Below the pieces are notes generated by a model that saw only the letters and a list, made by a program, of their open reading frames with translations, searched no databases and was not told where the DNA came from. A DNA stretch of 64,000 bases from NCBI RefSeq assembly GCF_048593165.1, contig NZ_CP184271.1. One strand, 5' to 3'. This stretch comes from Pectobacterium sp013449375. Its GTDB lineage: Bacteria > Pseudomonadota > Gammaproteobacteria > Enterobacterales > Enterobacteriaceae. The translations under genes were made by a program, and so were the position numbers. Shown here piece after piece: positions 42,274-50,557 of this stretch. Position 1 is the stretch's first letter, and every line of letters starts with the position of its first letter.

Positions 42274-43551
42274 TTATCCTTTCTGCGCAAACTCAAACGG
42301 CCTCACCATACCGTTGCTGTTAGCCTCAAGAAAATCCGCCCACCATTGCAGCATCAGGCGGTGTTGCTCAAGGTGTTTGGCCTTATGAGTGTAGGCAGCG
42401 CGAACGTTGTTCTTTTCCATGTGGCTCATCTGAAGCTCTACCACATCTTCAGGCCAGATACCCGATTCAATTAAGGCACTACACGCCAGCGTTCGGAAAC
42501 CATGACCACACAGGTCGGTTTTGGTGTCATAGCCCATTTTGCGCAGTGCTTTGTTGATGGTGTTTTCACTCATCGGCTTCATCGCATCATAACAGCCAGT
42601 CAGGATAAAACCGTCATCGCCGTTAACGTCATAGGTGAGGTCTTTAAGCTCTTCTAAAATTGCCAGTGCTTGATCGCATAGAGGAACATAATGCTTCCTA
42701 CGCATTTTGGCACCACGGCCTGAATGTTTGATCCCTTCAATGGCTTCACGTTGTTCAGGGATAACCCACAAAGCGCTTTTGAAATCGATCTCTGACCATC
42801 GGGCAAAGCGAAGTTCACTGGAACGCACAAAAATCAGTAGATTGAGTTTTATCGCCAATTGGGTCAGCCTGCTACGGCCTTTATAGGCTTCAATACGTTC
42901 CAGTAGGGTAGGTATCTCTTCCAGTTCGATCGCGGGACGGTGTTCCGTCTGTGGCTTCTGAACCGCACCTTCCAAGTCATAGGCCGGATTGAAACGGATC
43001 ATCTTTTGCTGGACGGCATAGCGCATGATGGCTGTCGCGTACTGTTTCACCCGCATAGCAATTTCAAGATAACCCTGCTTCTCTATCTTTTTGATGGGAA
43101 CCAGCAGGTCGCCTGTATCCAGTTCAGCAATATCTTTTTCACCAATATCAGGGAACAGGTAGGTTTCCAGCCGTGTCCAAACAGAACGCTGATAATCTTC
43201 CGACCATGTGGTTTTAGTGGCAAACCAGCTCTTAGCAACAGTTTTGAAAGCGCGAGTATTGTTACGCTTCTCTTGAATGGTTTTGTTGTCAGCCTGTTTT
43301 TTAGCGCTCGGATCAATTCCAGCCGCTAACAGTTTTTTTGCTTCATCCCGGCGTTGTCTTGCATCAGCCAGTGAAACGGCAGGATAGACGCCGATGGAAA
43401 ACACCTTCTGTTTTCCTTCGAAGCGATAGCCTAACTGCCAGTATTTTGAACCGTTGGGATGTACCAGTAAGTAGAGGCCGAATCCGTCAGTAAGCTTTAC
43501 CGCCTTTTCTGACGGCTTGGCATTTTTTACTTTAGTATCAGTAAGTGACAT
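42274..43551 (-). CDS. P4-type tyrosine integrase at tRNA-Asn
   Basis: 425 aa from MSLTDTKVKNAKPSEKAVKL, with GGAG 5 nt upstream. The N-terminal arm-binding domain (DGFGLYLLVHPNGSKYWQL) and catalytic domain are complete: R243 (FVRSSELRF), H350 and R353 (CGHGFRT), H377 (MSHMEK), Y387 (AAYTHK). It closely resembles integrases that use asn tRNA genes, such as that of the Yersinia high-pathogenicity island. It faces the tRNA 180 nt away. It belongs to an older island, not to the transposable phage. Confidence 0.93.
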   Translation of the reverse strand: MSLTDTKVKNAKPSEKAVKLTDGFGLYLLVHPNGSKYWQLGYRFEGKQKVFSIGVYPAVSLADARQRRDEAKKLLAAGIDPSAKKQADNKTIQEKRNNTRAFKTVAKSWFATKTTWSEDYQRSVWTRLETYLFPDIGEKDIAELDTGDLLVPIKKIEKQGYLEIAMRVKQYATAIMRYAVQQKMIRFNPAYDLEGAVQKPQTEHRPAIELEEIPTLLERIEAYKGRSRLTQLAIKLNLLIFVRSSELRFARWSEIDFKSALWVIPEQREAIEGIKHSGRGAKMRRKHYVPLCDQALAILEELKDLTYDVNGDDGFILTGCYDAMKPMSENTINKALRKMGYDTKTDLCGHGFRTLACSALIESGIWPEDVVELQMSHMEKNNVRAAYTHKAKHLEQHRLMLQWWADFLEANSNGMVRPFEFAQKG

Positions 43552-43694
43552 GACGGCTCCCTCCGATTGCTGGTAAAAACGAAATCGAACCAGCTTTACC
43601 AGTATTTTTACCAGCAAAAGGGTATGGCTTCGAGTGTTTTTTGGTGAACGAGGGCGAACCTGAAGAAAGGGATAACCAATTGATAAAAAGCAAA

Positions 43695-43722
43695 AATGTA
43701 GACGCCCGTAGGCATCTACATT
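43695..43722 (-). terminator. Terminator downstream of tRNA-Asn
   Basis: AATGTAGATGCC pairs with GGCGTCTACATT (one mismatch, loop TACG) on the minus strand, followed by TTTTGCTTTTT. It is 8 nt beyond the tRNA end. Confidence 0.75.
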
Positions 43723-43730
43723 CTTTAATT

Positions 43731-43806
43731 TGGCTCCTCTGACTGGACTCGAACCAGTGACATACGGATTAACAGTCCGCCGTTCTACCGACTGAACTAC
43801 AGAGGA
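43731..43806 (-). tRNA. asnT: tRNA-Asn (GUU)
   Basis: The 76-nt minus-strand sequence begins TCCTCTGTAGTTCAGTCGGT, has anticodon GTT in CTGTTAATC, the T-loop TTCGAGT and ends GAGCCA. All stems pair. Its place next to mtfA matches asnT of E. coli. The tRNA 3' end faces the integrase, so it is the likely attachment site. Confidence 0.95.
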
Positions 43807-43916
43807 ATCGTGTGAACGGGGCGCATGATATCTGCCACCCGCGATACTGTCAACGGCAAAATCAGCTTTATTGTCTGACTGCCTAGGCTATGTACAATTC
43901 GCTGTTTTTTTATGAG

Positions 43917-44714
43917 TTAGTAGATGGATGGTGCACGGTAGTTGACGCTGCTTTGCCAGTTTTTCAGGCGAGCGAGCGGATCCTGTCGATAGAACTTTTG
44001 GAAGCAGCGGTACAGATCGGGGAAACGCTCGTCGAGAAGTTCGGGGGCGCTGAAGAAGTATTCCGACAGCACCGCAAAGCACTCTGCTGGATCTTGGGCG
44101 GCATAGGGATCCATACTGGTGGCGTCTTCACCGACCAGATCGATCTCTTCCTGTAAGGCATCCATTGCACCGTGCAGATGCTGTTCCCAGACGGCAATGT
44201 CGCGCAGGGGAATTAGGGGAACGCCCGTTGCTTCGCCGCTGCTGCGTATATCCAGCTTGTGAGCGACTTCATGAATGATGAGATTGAAACCGGAGAGATC
44301 GAAAGAATCTTGTACTTCCTGCCAGTTGAGGACAATCGGTCCCTGATCCCAGCTTTGCCCAGACTGTACCATTTTCCCCGTATGTACGAGTCCGATGTCG
44401 TCCTGCCACTCTTCTTCGACAATAAACGGGCCGGGATAAACCAAAATTTCGTGGAAGCCATCCAGCGCATCCATTCCCAGCGACAAGACCGGCAGGGAAA
44501 ACAGCAGGGCGATGCGTTGCTGCATGATTTCCGTTAACATCAGTTCCTGCAACGGAATCAGGCGTTTTTGCTTCAGAAACTGATCGGCAAGCGCGACCAA
44601 CTGCTGAAGTTCTTCATCGCTTAAGGGGGCGAGAAGTGGGATGGAGACCGCAGCTTGCCAGTGTTCAAGTGTCTGCACCTGAGGTTGAGTGTTTTTCCAT
44701 GGCCATTTAATCAT
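43917..44714 (-). CDS. mtfA: MtfA (YeeI), DgsA/Mlc anti-repressor peptidase
   Basis: A 265-aa protein starting at MIKWPWKNTQPQ. The zinc peptidase motif HEVAH lies in SGFNLIIHEVAHKLDIR. MtfA binds and inactivates the glucose repressor Mlc, relieving ptsG repression, and has aminopeptidase activity. Length and motifs match E. coli MtfA (265 aa), and its link to asnT is conserved. Confidence 0.93.
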   Translation of the reverse strand: MIKWPWKNTQPQVQTLEHWQAAVSIPLLAPLSDEELQQLVALADQFLKQKRLIPLQELMLTEIMQQRIALLFSLPVLSLGMDALDGFHEILVYPGPFIVEEEWQDDIGLVHTGKMVQSGQSWDQGPIVLNWQEVQDSFDLSGFNLIIHEVAHKLDIRSSGEATGVPLIPLRDIAVWEQHLHGAMDALQEEIDLVGEDATSMDPYAAQDPAECFAVLSEYFFSAPELLDERFPDLYRCFQKFYRQDPLARLKNWQSSVNYRAPSIY

Positions 44715-44822
44715 CGTTATTGCTCGTTCAGTCGTCACTTGAATTTAAAGGCGAGGGCGTGTGTTGTTAAACTAACTCGTTGTTAACATGCCGTAAAAGT
44801 AGGCATCATGGCAACTGCTAAC

Positions 44823-44913
44823 GGAGAGATGCTGGAGCGACTGACCGAACCCGTCCCGAATACGGGAGTAGGACAATGCTACCGAGGGTTCCAATTCCCC
44901 CGCCTCTCCACCG
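44823..44913 (+). pseudogene. Degenerate tRNA-Ser(CGA), serU remnant
   Basis: The sequence starts GGAGAGATG, keeps the anticodon stem CCCGT/ACGGG with anticodon CGA, a long variable arm and a TTCCAAT T-loop. It has many faults: C instead of the near-universal U33, a T-C mismatch in the D stem, A-C mismatches in the acceptor and T stems, one extra T-arm base, and CCG instead of CCA. It lies where E. coli keeps serU (opposite strand to mtfA and asnT). It is most likely a decayed gene. Confidence 0.7.
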
Positions 44914-44970
44914 CTATTCAAACACTTACCTCGCATTGAGTCTGTGACGCTTTCCACACTTGGTAGTGGC

Positions 44971-45357
44971 TTAAAGCGGACAGCTTAAATCCCCTTCTTC
45001 ACAACGTAGCATGCTTTTGAATTCTTCCACGCGCTCGGCGGTTTTCTGCGTAAGGCACTGGGAATACACCATGCCATGCACCGATCCCCCGCTTGTCGGG
45101 AAGGTCTGAAACCCACAGTCAGCGTCGCGGTACGCGATCCATTTTCTCTGCGCTGATTTAAGCAACGCCTTGTGTTCTTCAATCACCAGGCGTTTCACGA
45201 CATCCTGATAGAGTCGATTAAGTTCGCCATCCACTTTTTTATATTCATTAGCCGCACACTGGCTCATCTCCAACTGCGTGTTGGCGTTGCCACAATCTGT
45301 GGCGGCGGCTTGAGTGATGGGCAGTAGCGCAAAAAGAGCAATGGCGCGCTTTTTCAT
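44971..45357 (-). CDS. LprI-like (DUF1311) periplasmic protein
   Basis: 128 aa from MKKRAIALFALLPITQAAA, a Sec signal with cleavage after AAA or ATA. The mature domain has the DUF1311 Cys pattern and DGELNRLYQDVV, LKSAQRKWIAYRDADC. Related LprI proteins inhibit lysozymes; that activity is not certain here. GAGGAG precedes the start. Confidence 0.82.
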   Translation of the reverse strand: MKKRAIALFALLPITQAAATDCGNANTQLEMSQCAANEYKKVDGELNRLYQDVVKRLVIEEHKALLKSAQRKWIAYRDADCGFQTFPTSGGSVHGMVYSQCLTQKTAERVEEFKSMLRCEEGDLSCPL

Positions 45358-45541
45358 TATCGCTCCTCTGTAAGTTGGCACTAGGTATGAGTATTTATTA
45401 TTCCTGCCATGCGTTCAGGTACACATAAGCTGAGTGAGGAGGGCACTTTGTAATGGCTGGATAGTCTGACCGACGATGATGATGATGAAATAGCAGGGGA
45501 GGCATAATGCTGCTCCCCATTGCCTTTTTATTGATGACACG

Positions 45542-47020
45542 CTATTGCGCGGCACCGACCACCTGATTACGCCCTTGCTGCTTTGCCTGATAGAGCGCGA
45601 TATCGGCGCGGTTAATCAGCATGTTTAGCGTTTCGCCAGCCCGATATTCAGCAACGCCGCAGCTGGATGTCACCTGAATTCTTCCTTCACGGTAGGGAAG
45701 ATGCGTGGTCTCAATACTCTGACGAAGGGCCTCGGCGCGCTGTTGTGCGGCATTGAGATCGCAATTGTCGAGCAAAATGACGAACTCTTCTCCTCCCCAA
45801 CGGCAGGATTGATCGCTGGAGCGGGTATTGGCCGATAGGATGGCGGAAACCTCTTTTAAAACCATATCTCCGACGTTGTGGCCGTACTTGTCATTAATTT
45901 TTTTAAAGTGGTCAATATCAATCAAAATAATGGAGAGCGATTTATGCTGTAAGGCATTTTTCGCCCCGAGACGACGGAATAAATAGTCAAATGCCTGACG
46001 GTTCATGAGGCCCGTTAATTTATCGGTCGTCGCCATCTGTTCCAGACGGCGTTGATATCCGCCAATCGTCAACCACAGCAGAAATAGAAAAATAATGCTG
46101 ACAAATGTGCTGATGCCCAGATTTTTTAGCAATGTGGTGAACAGTCGTTTTTCACTGGGGTGACTGGTTTGCTCAACCATCAAATACCAGCCGAATTCAG
46201 GGAGTAAACGAGTGTTGAGGAAAATATGTTCTCCGTTTGACTGATATTCGTAAGCGCCGCCGGGGGACGTTAGAATTGTGGTTGCGAGCCGGTTCAGACC
46301 CTCCTGTTCTTGAAGTTTTAGCGAGCGCGCGTAACTTTCTCCATGTAGCGTAATGTTGCCTTCTTTATCAATGAAATAGATTGTCCGGTTATAGCGTTGT
46401 TCGTATTTTTCAATCAGGTGTTTAACACGTTCAACGGGTATACCCACGCCCGTAATGCCAATAAAGTTGTCTTCATAATCCATCACTTTGTGGTTGATGA
46501 AAATGTCCAGACGCGTGCGGTTTTCAGGATCAACGCGGAGATCAACAATATAAGGCGTGTCATCCGATAGCGCTTTGTGCTGGAAATACCATTGATCGTC
46601 GGGGGACGATTCCGAGACGGTTTTCAGGATGCGCTGCTGATCGTAATAGAGCCCAGTTTTATCAGAAATGAAAAAAGAAAATACGGTGTTGAATCGGCGA
46701 TCGATCTCTTTCAGATAGCGGAATAGAGCCTGTGGATCGCTTTCACTTTTTAGTACCCAGTCTCGCAAAAAGGTATCGTGCGCCATTAACGACGAAATAA
46801 AGATAGGTTTTAACAAATCTTGCTGGATTTCAGAATAGACGTTATCACTGGTGAGCGGCAGGGTATTTTCTTCGATTTCTTCTTCCAGTGATTCTTTCGC
46901 CACTTCATAGCTGGTCCAACTGATAACCAGAAAGGCAGCAAGCAGCATGGATCCAAGTATTACGATTGCGCGCGTTTTGTCTAACCAACGTGAGTTATTA
47001 ATGAATCCGGTCTGCAACAT
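45542..47020 (-). CDS. Membrane diguanylate cyclase with periplasmic dCache sensor
   Basis: 492 aa. TM1 (about 17-38), a periplasmic Cache-type sensor (about 40-300, with DDQWYFQHKALSDDTPYIVD and FIGITGVGIPVERV), TM2 (about 305-325) and a GGDEF domain. The active site reads GGEEF and an intact inhibitory site RSSD lies five residues before it. It should make c-di-GMP in response to a small ligand. The 160-nt spacer to the LprI-like gene has nothing I can name. Confidence 0.9.
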   Translation of the reverse strand: MLQTGFINNSRWLDKTRAIVILGSMLLAAFLVISWTSYEVAKESLEEEIEENTLPLTSDNVYSEIQQDLLKPIFISSLMAHDTFLRDWVLKSESDPQALFRYLKEIDRRFNTVFSFFISDKTGLYYDQQRILKTVSESSPDDQWYFQHKALSDDTPYIVDLRVDPENRTRLDIFINHKVMDYEDNFIGITGVGIPVERVKHLIEKYEQRYNRTIYFIDKEGNITLHGESYARSLKLQEQEGLNRLATTILTSPGGAYEYQSNGEHIFLNTRLLPEFGWYLMVEQTSHPSEKRLFTTLLKNLGISTFVSIIFLFLLWLTIGGYQRRLEQMATTDKLTGLMNRQAFDYLFRRLGAKNALQHKSLSIILIDIDHFKKINDKYGHNVGDMVLKEVSAILSANTRSSDQSCRWGGEEFVILLDNCDLNAAQQRAEALRQSIETTHLPYREGRIQVTSSCGVAEYRAGETLNMLINRADIALYQAKQQGRNQVVGAAQ

Positions 47021-47168
47021 AGTTTCCCCAGAGAATCATTCATGAGATAGGTGAATAAGTAATAAGTCTCTGTTTTCGGATAAAAATAGTGATGCGACAT
47101 TTTACTGGAATCGCGTTATAGCACAACCAAGTAAAGCACTAACGACTAACGCATTGGATTCAGTATAG

Positions 47169-47300
47169 CGGTCCTTCGATGGCGCTGTTACAGGAATGGT
47201 GGATATCAATGCGGATGGTGAGTTGATTGGTAAAACACTGGCGGTGTTTGGTGTCAGAGAGAAGGTTATTCAGGTTTTTTCTCTGCCGGTGACCGATTAA
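47169..47300 (+). pseudogene. C-terminal gene remnant
   Basis: A 43-codon frame between an in-frame TAG and a TAA reads SFDGAVTGMVDINADGEL then VFGVREKVIQVFSLP. It looks like the end of a larger protein, perhaps a periplasmic ligand-binding fold (FDG.TG...D..G pattern). No start or ribosome site fits. The rest of 47021-47370 holds only the hairpin listed next. Confidence 0.35.
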
Positions 47301-47316
47301 CATCTGAATCTAAACC

Positions 47317-47346
47317 CCATAAGGACACCACATTGTGTCCTTATGG
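47317..47346. terminator. 12-bp perfect hairpin between nitroreductase gene and remnant
   Basis: CCATAAGGACAC and GTGTCCTTATGG pair perfectly with a 6-nt loop. No U-run follows on either strand, so efficiency is uncertain. It lies 24 nt past the nitroreductase stop. Confidence 0.5.
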
Positions 47347-47370
47347 ATTGATAAAGCATGCGTTAGCGGA

Positions 47371-47970
47371 TTATTTAAATACGCGGAAACGCTCTTCAAA
47401 GGAAATATAGGTTTTCTCACCGGCTGGTTGCTCGACTGAGCCAAATGGCATTTGAGCACGCAGTTTCCAACTGGCTGGCAGATTCCACTGTGCTTTCACA
47501 TCATCGTCAATCAGCGGATTGTAGTGCTGGAGCGAAGCGCCAATTTTTTCCTGCGCCAGCGTAGACCACACGGCAAACTGGGCGATACCGGTTGAATGTT
47601 CAGACCAGACTGGGAAGTTATCGGCATAAAGCGCAAATTTTTCCTGTAGCGCTTCAATCACGGCGGTGTCTTCAAAGAACAGGACGGTCCCCGCGCCAGC
47701 GGCGAAAGAGGCCAGTTTATTTTCTGTCGGAGCAAAGGCGTCCGCAGGCACAATTTTCTTCAACTGCTGCTTAACAATATCCCACAGTTTGTGATGCTGC
47801 TCACCGAACAGAATCACAATGCGTGAGCTTTGTGAATTAAAAGAGGAGGGGCTTTCATTAACGGCTTCGGTAATGAGGGCGGTAACCTGATCTTCTGATA
47901 TCGGTAATTTATTGCCGATGGCATAGATTGAACGACGGGCCTTGATTGACTGCAAAAAAGCATTACTCAT
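47371..47970 (-). CDS. Nitroreductase family oxidoreductase
   Basis: A 199-aa flavoprotein of the fungal Frm2/Hbn1-like and YdgI-like branch: AFLQSIKARRSIYAIG at the start, NESPSSFNSQSSRIVIL for FMN binding, GIAQFAVWSTLAQEKIGASLQHYNPL and the C-terminal MPFGSVEQPAGEK. It probably reduces nitro- or quinone-type compounds with NAD(P)H. The substrate is unknown. Confidence 0.88.
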   Translation of the reverse strand: MSNAFLQSIKARRSIYAIGNKLPISEDQVTALITEAVNESPSSFNSQSSRIVILFGEQHHKLWDIVKQQLKKIVPADAFAPTENKLASFAAGAGTVLFFEDTAVIEALQEKFALYADNFPVWSEHSTGIAQFAVWSTLAQEKIGASLQHYNPLIDDDVKAQWNLPASWKLRAQMPFGSVEQPAGEKTYISFEERFRVFK

Positions 47971-48040
47971 GGTGTGTTCCTCAGTTTACGTGATGACTAA
48001 CCTTAATACTGTGTCACCGATTTTTCCTGTGCTCAATGGC

Positions 48041-48829
48041 TTATCGTGCCGGAGTCGTCTCTTTTCCTTCTGCGCCTCGCTCGCCGCAAACCTCGCAGTG
48101 CGGTTTTTTCGGCAGCATGATTTCACGAAATTGCAGCGTCATCGCATCGAACATCAGTAGTCGGCCTGTCACTAGCCTGCCGTAACCGGTTAGCAGCTTA
48201 ATGGCTTCCATCGCTTGCAAACTGCCGATGGTTCCCACCAGCGGCGACATCACGCCCGCTTCGACACAGGTTAGCGCATTGGCGCCGAACAGACGGCTGA
48301 GACACTGATAGCAAGGTTCATCAGGCTGATAGGTAAAGACGCTGAGTTGGCCTTCCATCCGAATCGCTGCCCCAGAGATCAGTGGCTTCTTAAGTTGAAA
48401 GCCAATGCGGTTTAGACGATTGCGAATGGCGACATTGTCGGTGCAGTCCAACACGGCGTCGTGTTGGCTGACCAGTTCGCTCAACGTCTCGTCATCAAGA
48501 TCGTCATCAACGGTATCGAGCGAAAGATGGGGGTTCATATCGGATAGTGTCAGACGCGCGGATTCGACCTTTGCCATACCGATACGATCATCACGGTGCA
48601 GCACCTGACGCTGTAGGTTAGACAGAGAGACGGTATCAAAATCCAGCAGCGTTAAATGGCCGATGCCCGCCGCGGCCAGATACTGCGCGGCGGCACAGCC
48701 TAACCCCCCTAGTCCGACAATCAGCAGGCGTGACGCCTTGAGCTTTTCCTGTCCGTCAAAATCAAAGCCGCGCAGCACAATCTGTCGATTGTAGCGCAGC
48801 ATCTCTTCATCGCTCAGTTCCGGCAACAT
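48041..48829 (-). CDS. moeB: Molybdopterin-synthase adenylyltransferase MoeB
   Basis: A 262-aa protein starting at MLPELSDEEMLRYNRQIVLR, 2 nt after moeA. It has the ATP-binding GLGGLGCAAAQYLAAAG, catalytic Asp context DCTDNVAIRNRLN, and two CxxC zinc pairs (CYQC, CEVC). It adenylates MoaD for molybdopterin synthesis. A start 15 codons earlier would overlap moeA and lacks support. Confidence 0.95.
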   Translation of the reverse strand: MLPELSDEEMLRYNRQIVLRGFDFDGQEKLKASRLLIVGLGGLGCAAAQYLAAAGIGHLTLLDFDTVSLSNLQRQVLHRDDRIGMAKVESARLTLSDMNPHLSLDTVDDDLDDETLSELVSQHDAVLDCTDNVAIRNRLNRIGFQLKKPLISGAAIRMEGQLSVFTYQPDEPCYQCLSRLFGANALTCVEAGVMSPLVGTIGSLQAMEAIKLLTGYGRLVTGRLLMFDAMTLQFREIMLPKKPHCEVCGERGAEGKETTPAR

Positions 48830-48831
48830 AC

Positions 48832-50067
48832 TCAGCGTCCCAGCAGCGCGTTGAAGGGCTCGATGTCGACCCATTCGCCTGCGGCGACATGGCCACGATC
48901 TTGTTCAAGCACGATGAAACAGTTACCGAGGCTGAACGAGCTGAAAACGTGCGAACCCTGATGCCCAGTGGTTGTGACTTCCAGCTCGCCCTGCGCGTTG
49001 CGGCTGAAAATACCGCGCTGGAAATCGGTGCGCCCTGGTGTCTTTTTCAGTGCGCTGGTGGTTTTGACTCGAACCCGTGGTGGCAAGTGCCATTGCGTAT
49101 AGCCAGACAGGCGCGCCAGCAGTGGTTGAACCAGTTGATAGAACGTCAGCGCAGCAGAAACCGGATTCCCCGGCAGGCCGCAGAACCAAGCATGCTGTAA
49201 TTTACCGAAGGCAAAGGGCTTACCGGGCTTGATCGCCAGCTTCCAGAAATGGATATCGCCCAGCTCATCCAGCATTTGTTTGGTGTAATCCGCTTCGCCA
49301 ACGGAAACCCCGCCGCTGCTAATCACCAGATCGGCAAGCCGATCAGCATCATGAAATGCGGCACGCAGGGCTGCCGGATCGTCGCGGATAATCCCGAGGT
49401 CGTGCACCTCGCAGCCTAGTTGTTCCAGCATCAAACGGACGGCGAAACGGTTGGTATCATAAATCTGGCCGTCTGCCAGCGGCTTGCCAACGGGTTGCAG
49501 TTCATCTCCGGTAGAAAACACCGCGACTTTCAGACGGCGTACCACGTCAATCTGCGTAATCCCCAGCGAAGCCAGCAGCGGCAGCTCCGCCATGCCCAGT
49601 TTGCAGCCTGCAGGCAGCACACTGGCACCCGCCTGAATGTCTTCTCCCGCCAGACGAATATTCTGGCCAGGTTTTACCTCATGTGGAAAGCGGATGCCAT
49701 CTTCGCTGACGTCAGCCTGTTCCTGCATGATGACGGCGTCGGCGCCTGCGGGAATCGGCGCGCCGGTCATAATGCGAATGCAGGTTCTAGCAGGCCAGTC
49801 GCCGGTGAAGGGCGCACCCGCAAAGGCTTTGCCGGCCAGCGGCAGCGTCGTGGCAACGGCCAAATCCGCACAGCGCACGGCATAGCCATCCATTGCGGAA
49901 TTGGCGAAGGGTGGGACGTTAATCGGGGAGGTGATAGCATGGGCGGTAATCCGTCCTGCGGCGTCGAACAGGGATACGCGCTCTGTCTCGGTGAGGGACG
50001 TAACCTGAGAAAACATGTTTTCCAGCGCGTGTTCAAGAGTCAGTAAACCTGCGTTAACGCTTTCCAT
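48832..50067 (-). CDS. moeA: Molybdopterin molybdenumtransferase MoeA
   Basis: A 411-aa enzyme that inserts molybdate into molybdopterin-AMP. Visible marks are FANSAMDGYAVR, RIMTGAPIPAGADAVIMQEQ, SSGGVSVGEADYTKQ and KPGKPFAFG, GLPGNPVSAAL. It forms the moeAB operon. Confidence 0.95.
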   Translation of the reverse strand: MESVNAGLLTLEHALENMFSQVTSLTETERVSLFDAAGRITAHAITSPINVPPFANSAMDGYAVRCADLAVATTLPLAGKAFAGAPFTGDWPARTCIRIMTGAPIPAGADAVIMQEQADVSEDGIRFPHEVKPGQNIRLAGEDIQAGASVLPAGCKLGMAELPLLASLGITQIDVVRRLKVAVFSTGDELQPVGKPLADGQIYDTNRFAVRLMLEQLGCEVHDLGIIRDDPAALRAAFHDADRLADLVISSGGVSVGEADYTKQMLDELGDIHFWKLAIKPGKPFAFGKLQHAWFCGLPGNPVSAALTFYQLVQPLLARLSGYTQWHLPPRVRVKTTSALKKTPGRTDFQRGIFSRNAQGELEVTTTGHQGSHVFSSFSLGNCFIVLEQDRGHVAAGEWVDIEPFNALLGR

Positions 50068-50082
50068 CTTTACTCCACCGTT

Positions 50083-50154
50083 TTTTCATCAATACCGTTG
50101 TTTTATCAATAAGGCCGGTTTTATTAATGAGTCTGGTTTCATTAATAAAAAAAT
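50083..50154. repeat. Four imperfect 18-bp direct repeats upstream of moeA
   Basis: Units TTTTCATCAATACCGTTG, TTTTATCAATAAGGCCGG, TTTTATTAATGAGTCTGG and TTTCATTAATAAAAAAAT lie head to tail. The phase is about 1.7 helix turns. The remaining 50155-50557 holds the divergent control region of moeAB and gsiABCD, including the inverted repeat TTTCGCC/GGGCGAAA; no RNA or gene could be supported. Confidence 0.6.
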
Positions 50155-50557
50155 TTCGCCGTGATGTCGTTCATGGGCGAAAACCTGTTTCCTATGCCAC
50201 TATTAAGTATGTCAGAGTTCGTAACGGGGGTGAATGTATGCAGGTCAAGGAATGTGCCTTTTGGCGCATGAATCCTCGTTAGGCACGGAACGGCAGGACC
50301 ATGGTGAAAAACAGAGGCCTTCTGCCCACAACTCGAACCATTTCGGGCAAAAATGGGGAATTTGCATGAGATATTGCATCTGATAGTGCGTCTTTATTGC
50401 AATTAACCTAATGTTATAAAAGAAATTTTTCACTGCACTGATTTCAGTTTCCGCTTTACATCATACCTTGCGCTAAATATAGTCGAAAATCGCTGATAAT
50501 TTGTCCCTGATCGCGTTGCGCTGATTCCAGCCGCATTTATATGGAGATTCGCCGTTC

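Noticed and set aside
42274..43551. Tyrosine integrase as the integrase of this prophage
   Set aside because: It lies outside the matched phage ends at 6903 and 42133, and the phage has its own DDE transposase. It belongs to an asnT island.
44823..44913. Functional tRNA-Ser(CGA)
   Set aside because: C33, several stem mismatches, an extra T-arm base and CCG at the end argue against function; annotated as a pseudogene.
50245..50433. 62-aa leftward frame in the moeA-gsiA spacer
   Set aside because: No ribosome site, odd composition and no family look; treated as chance.
50068..50557. Molybdenum-cofactor riboswitch upstream of moeA
   Set aside because: The leader was read on both strands and no arrangement convincingly like the Moco motif was found. 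A covariance search would settle it.
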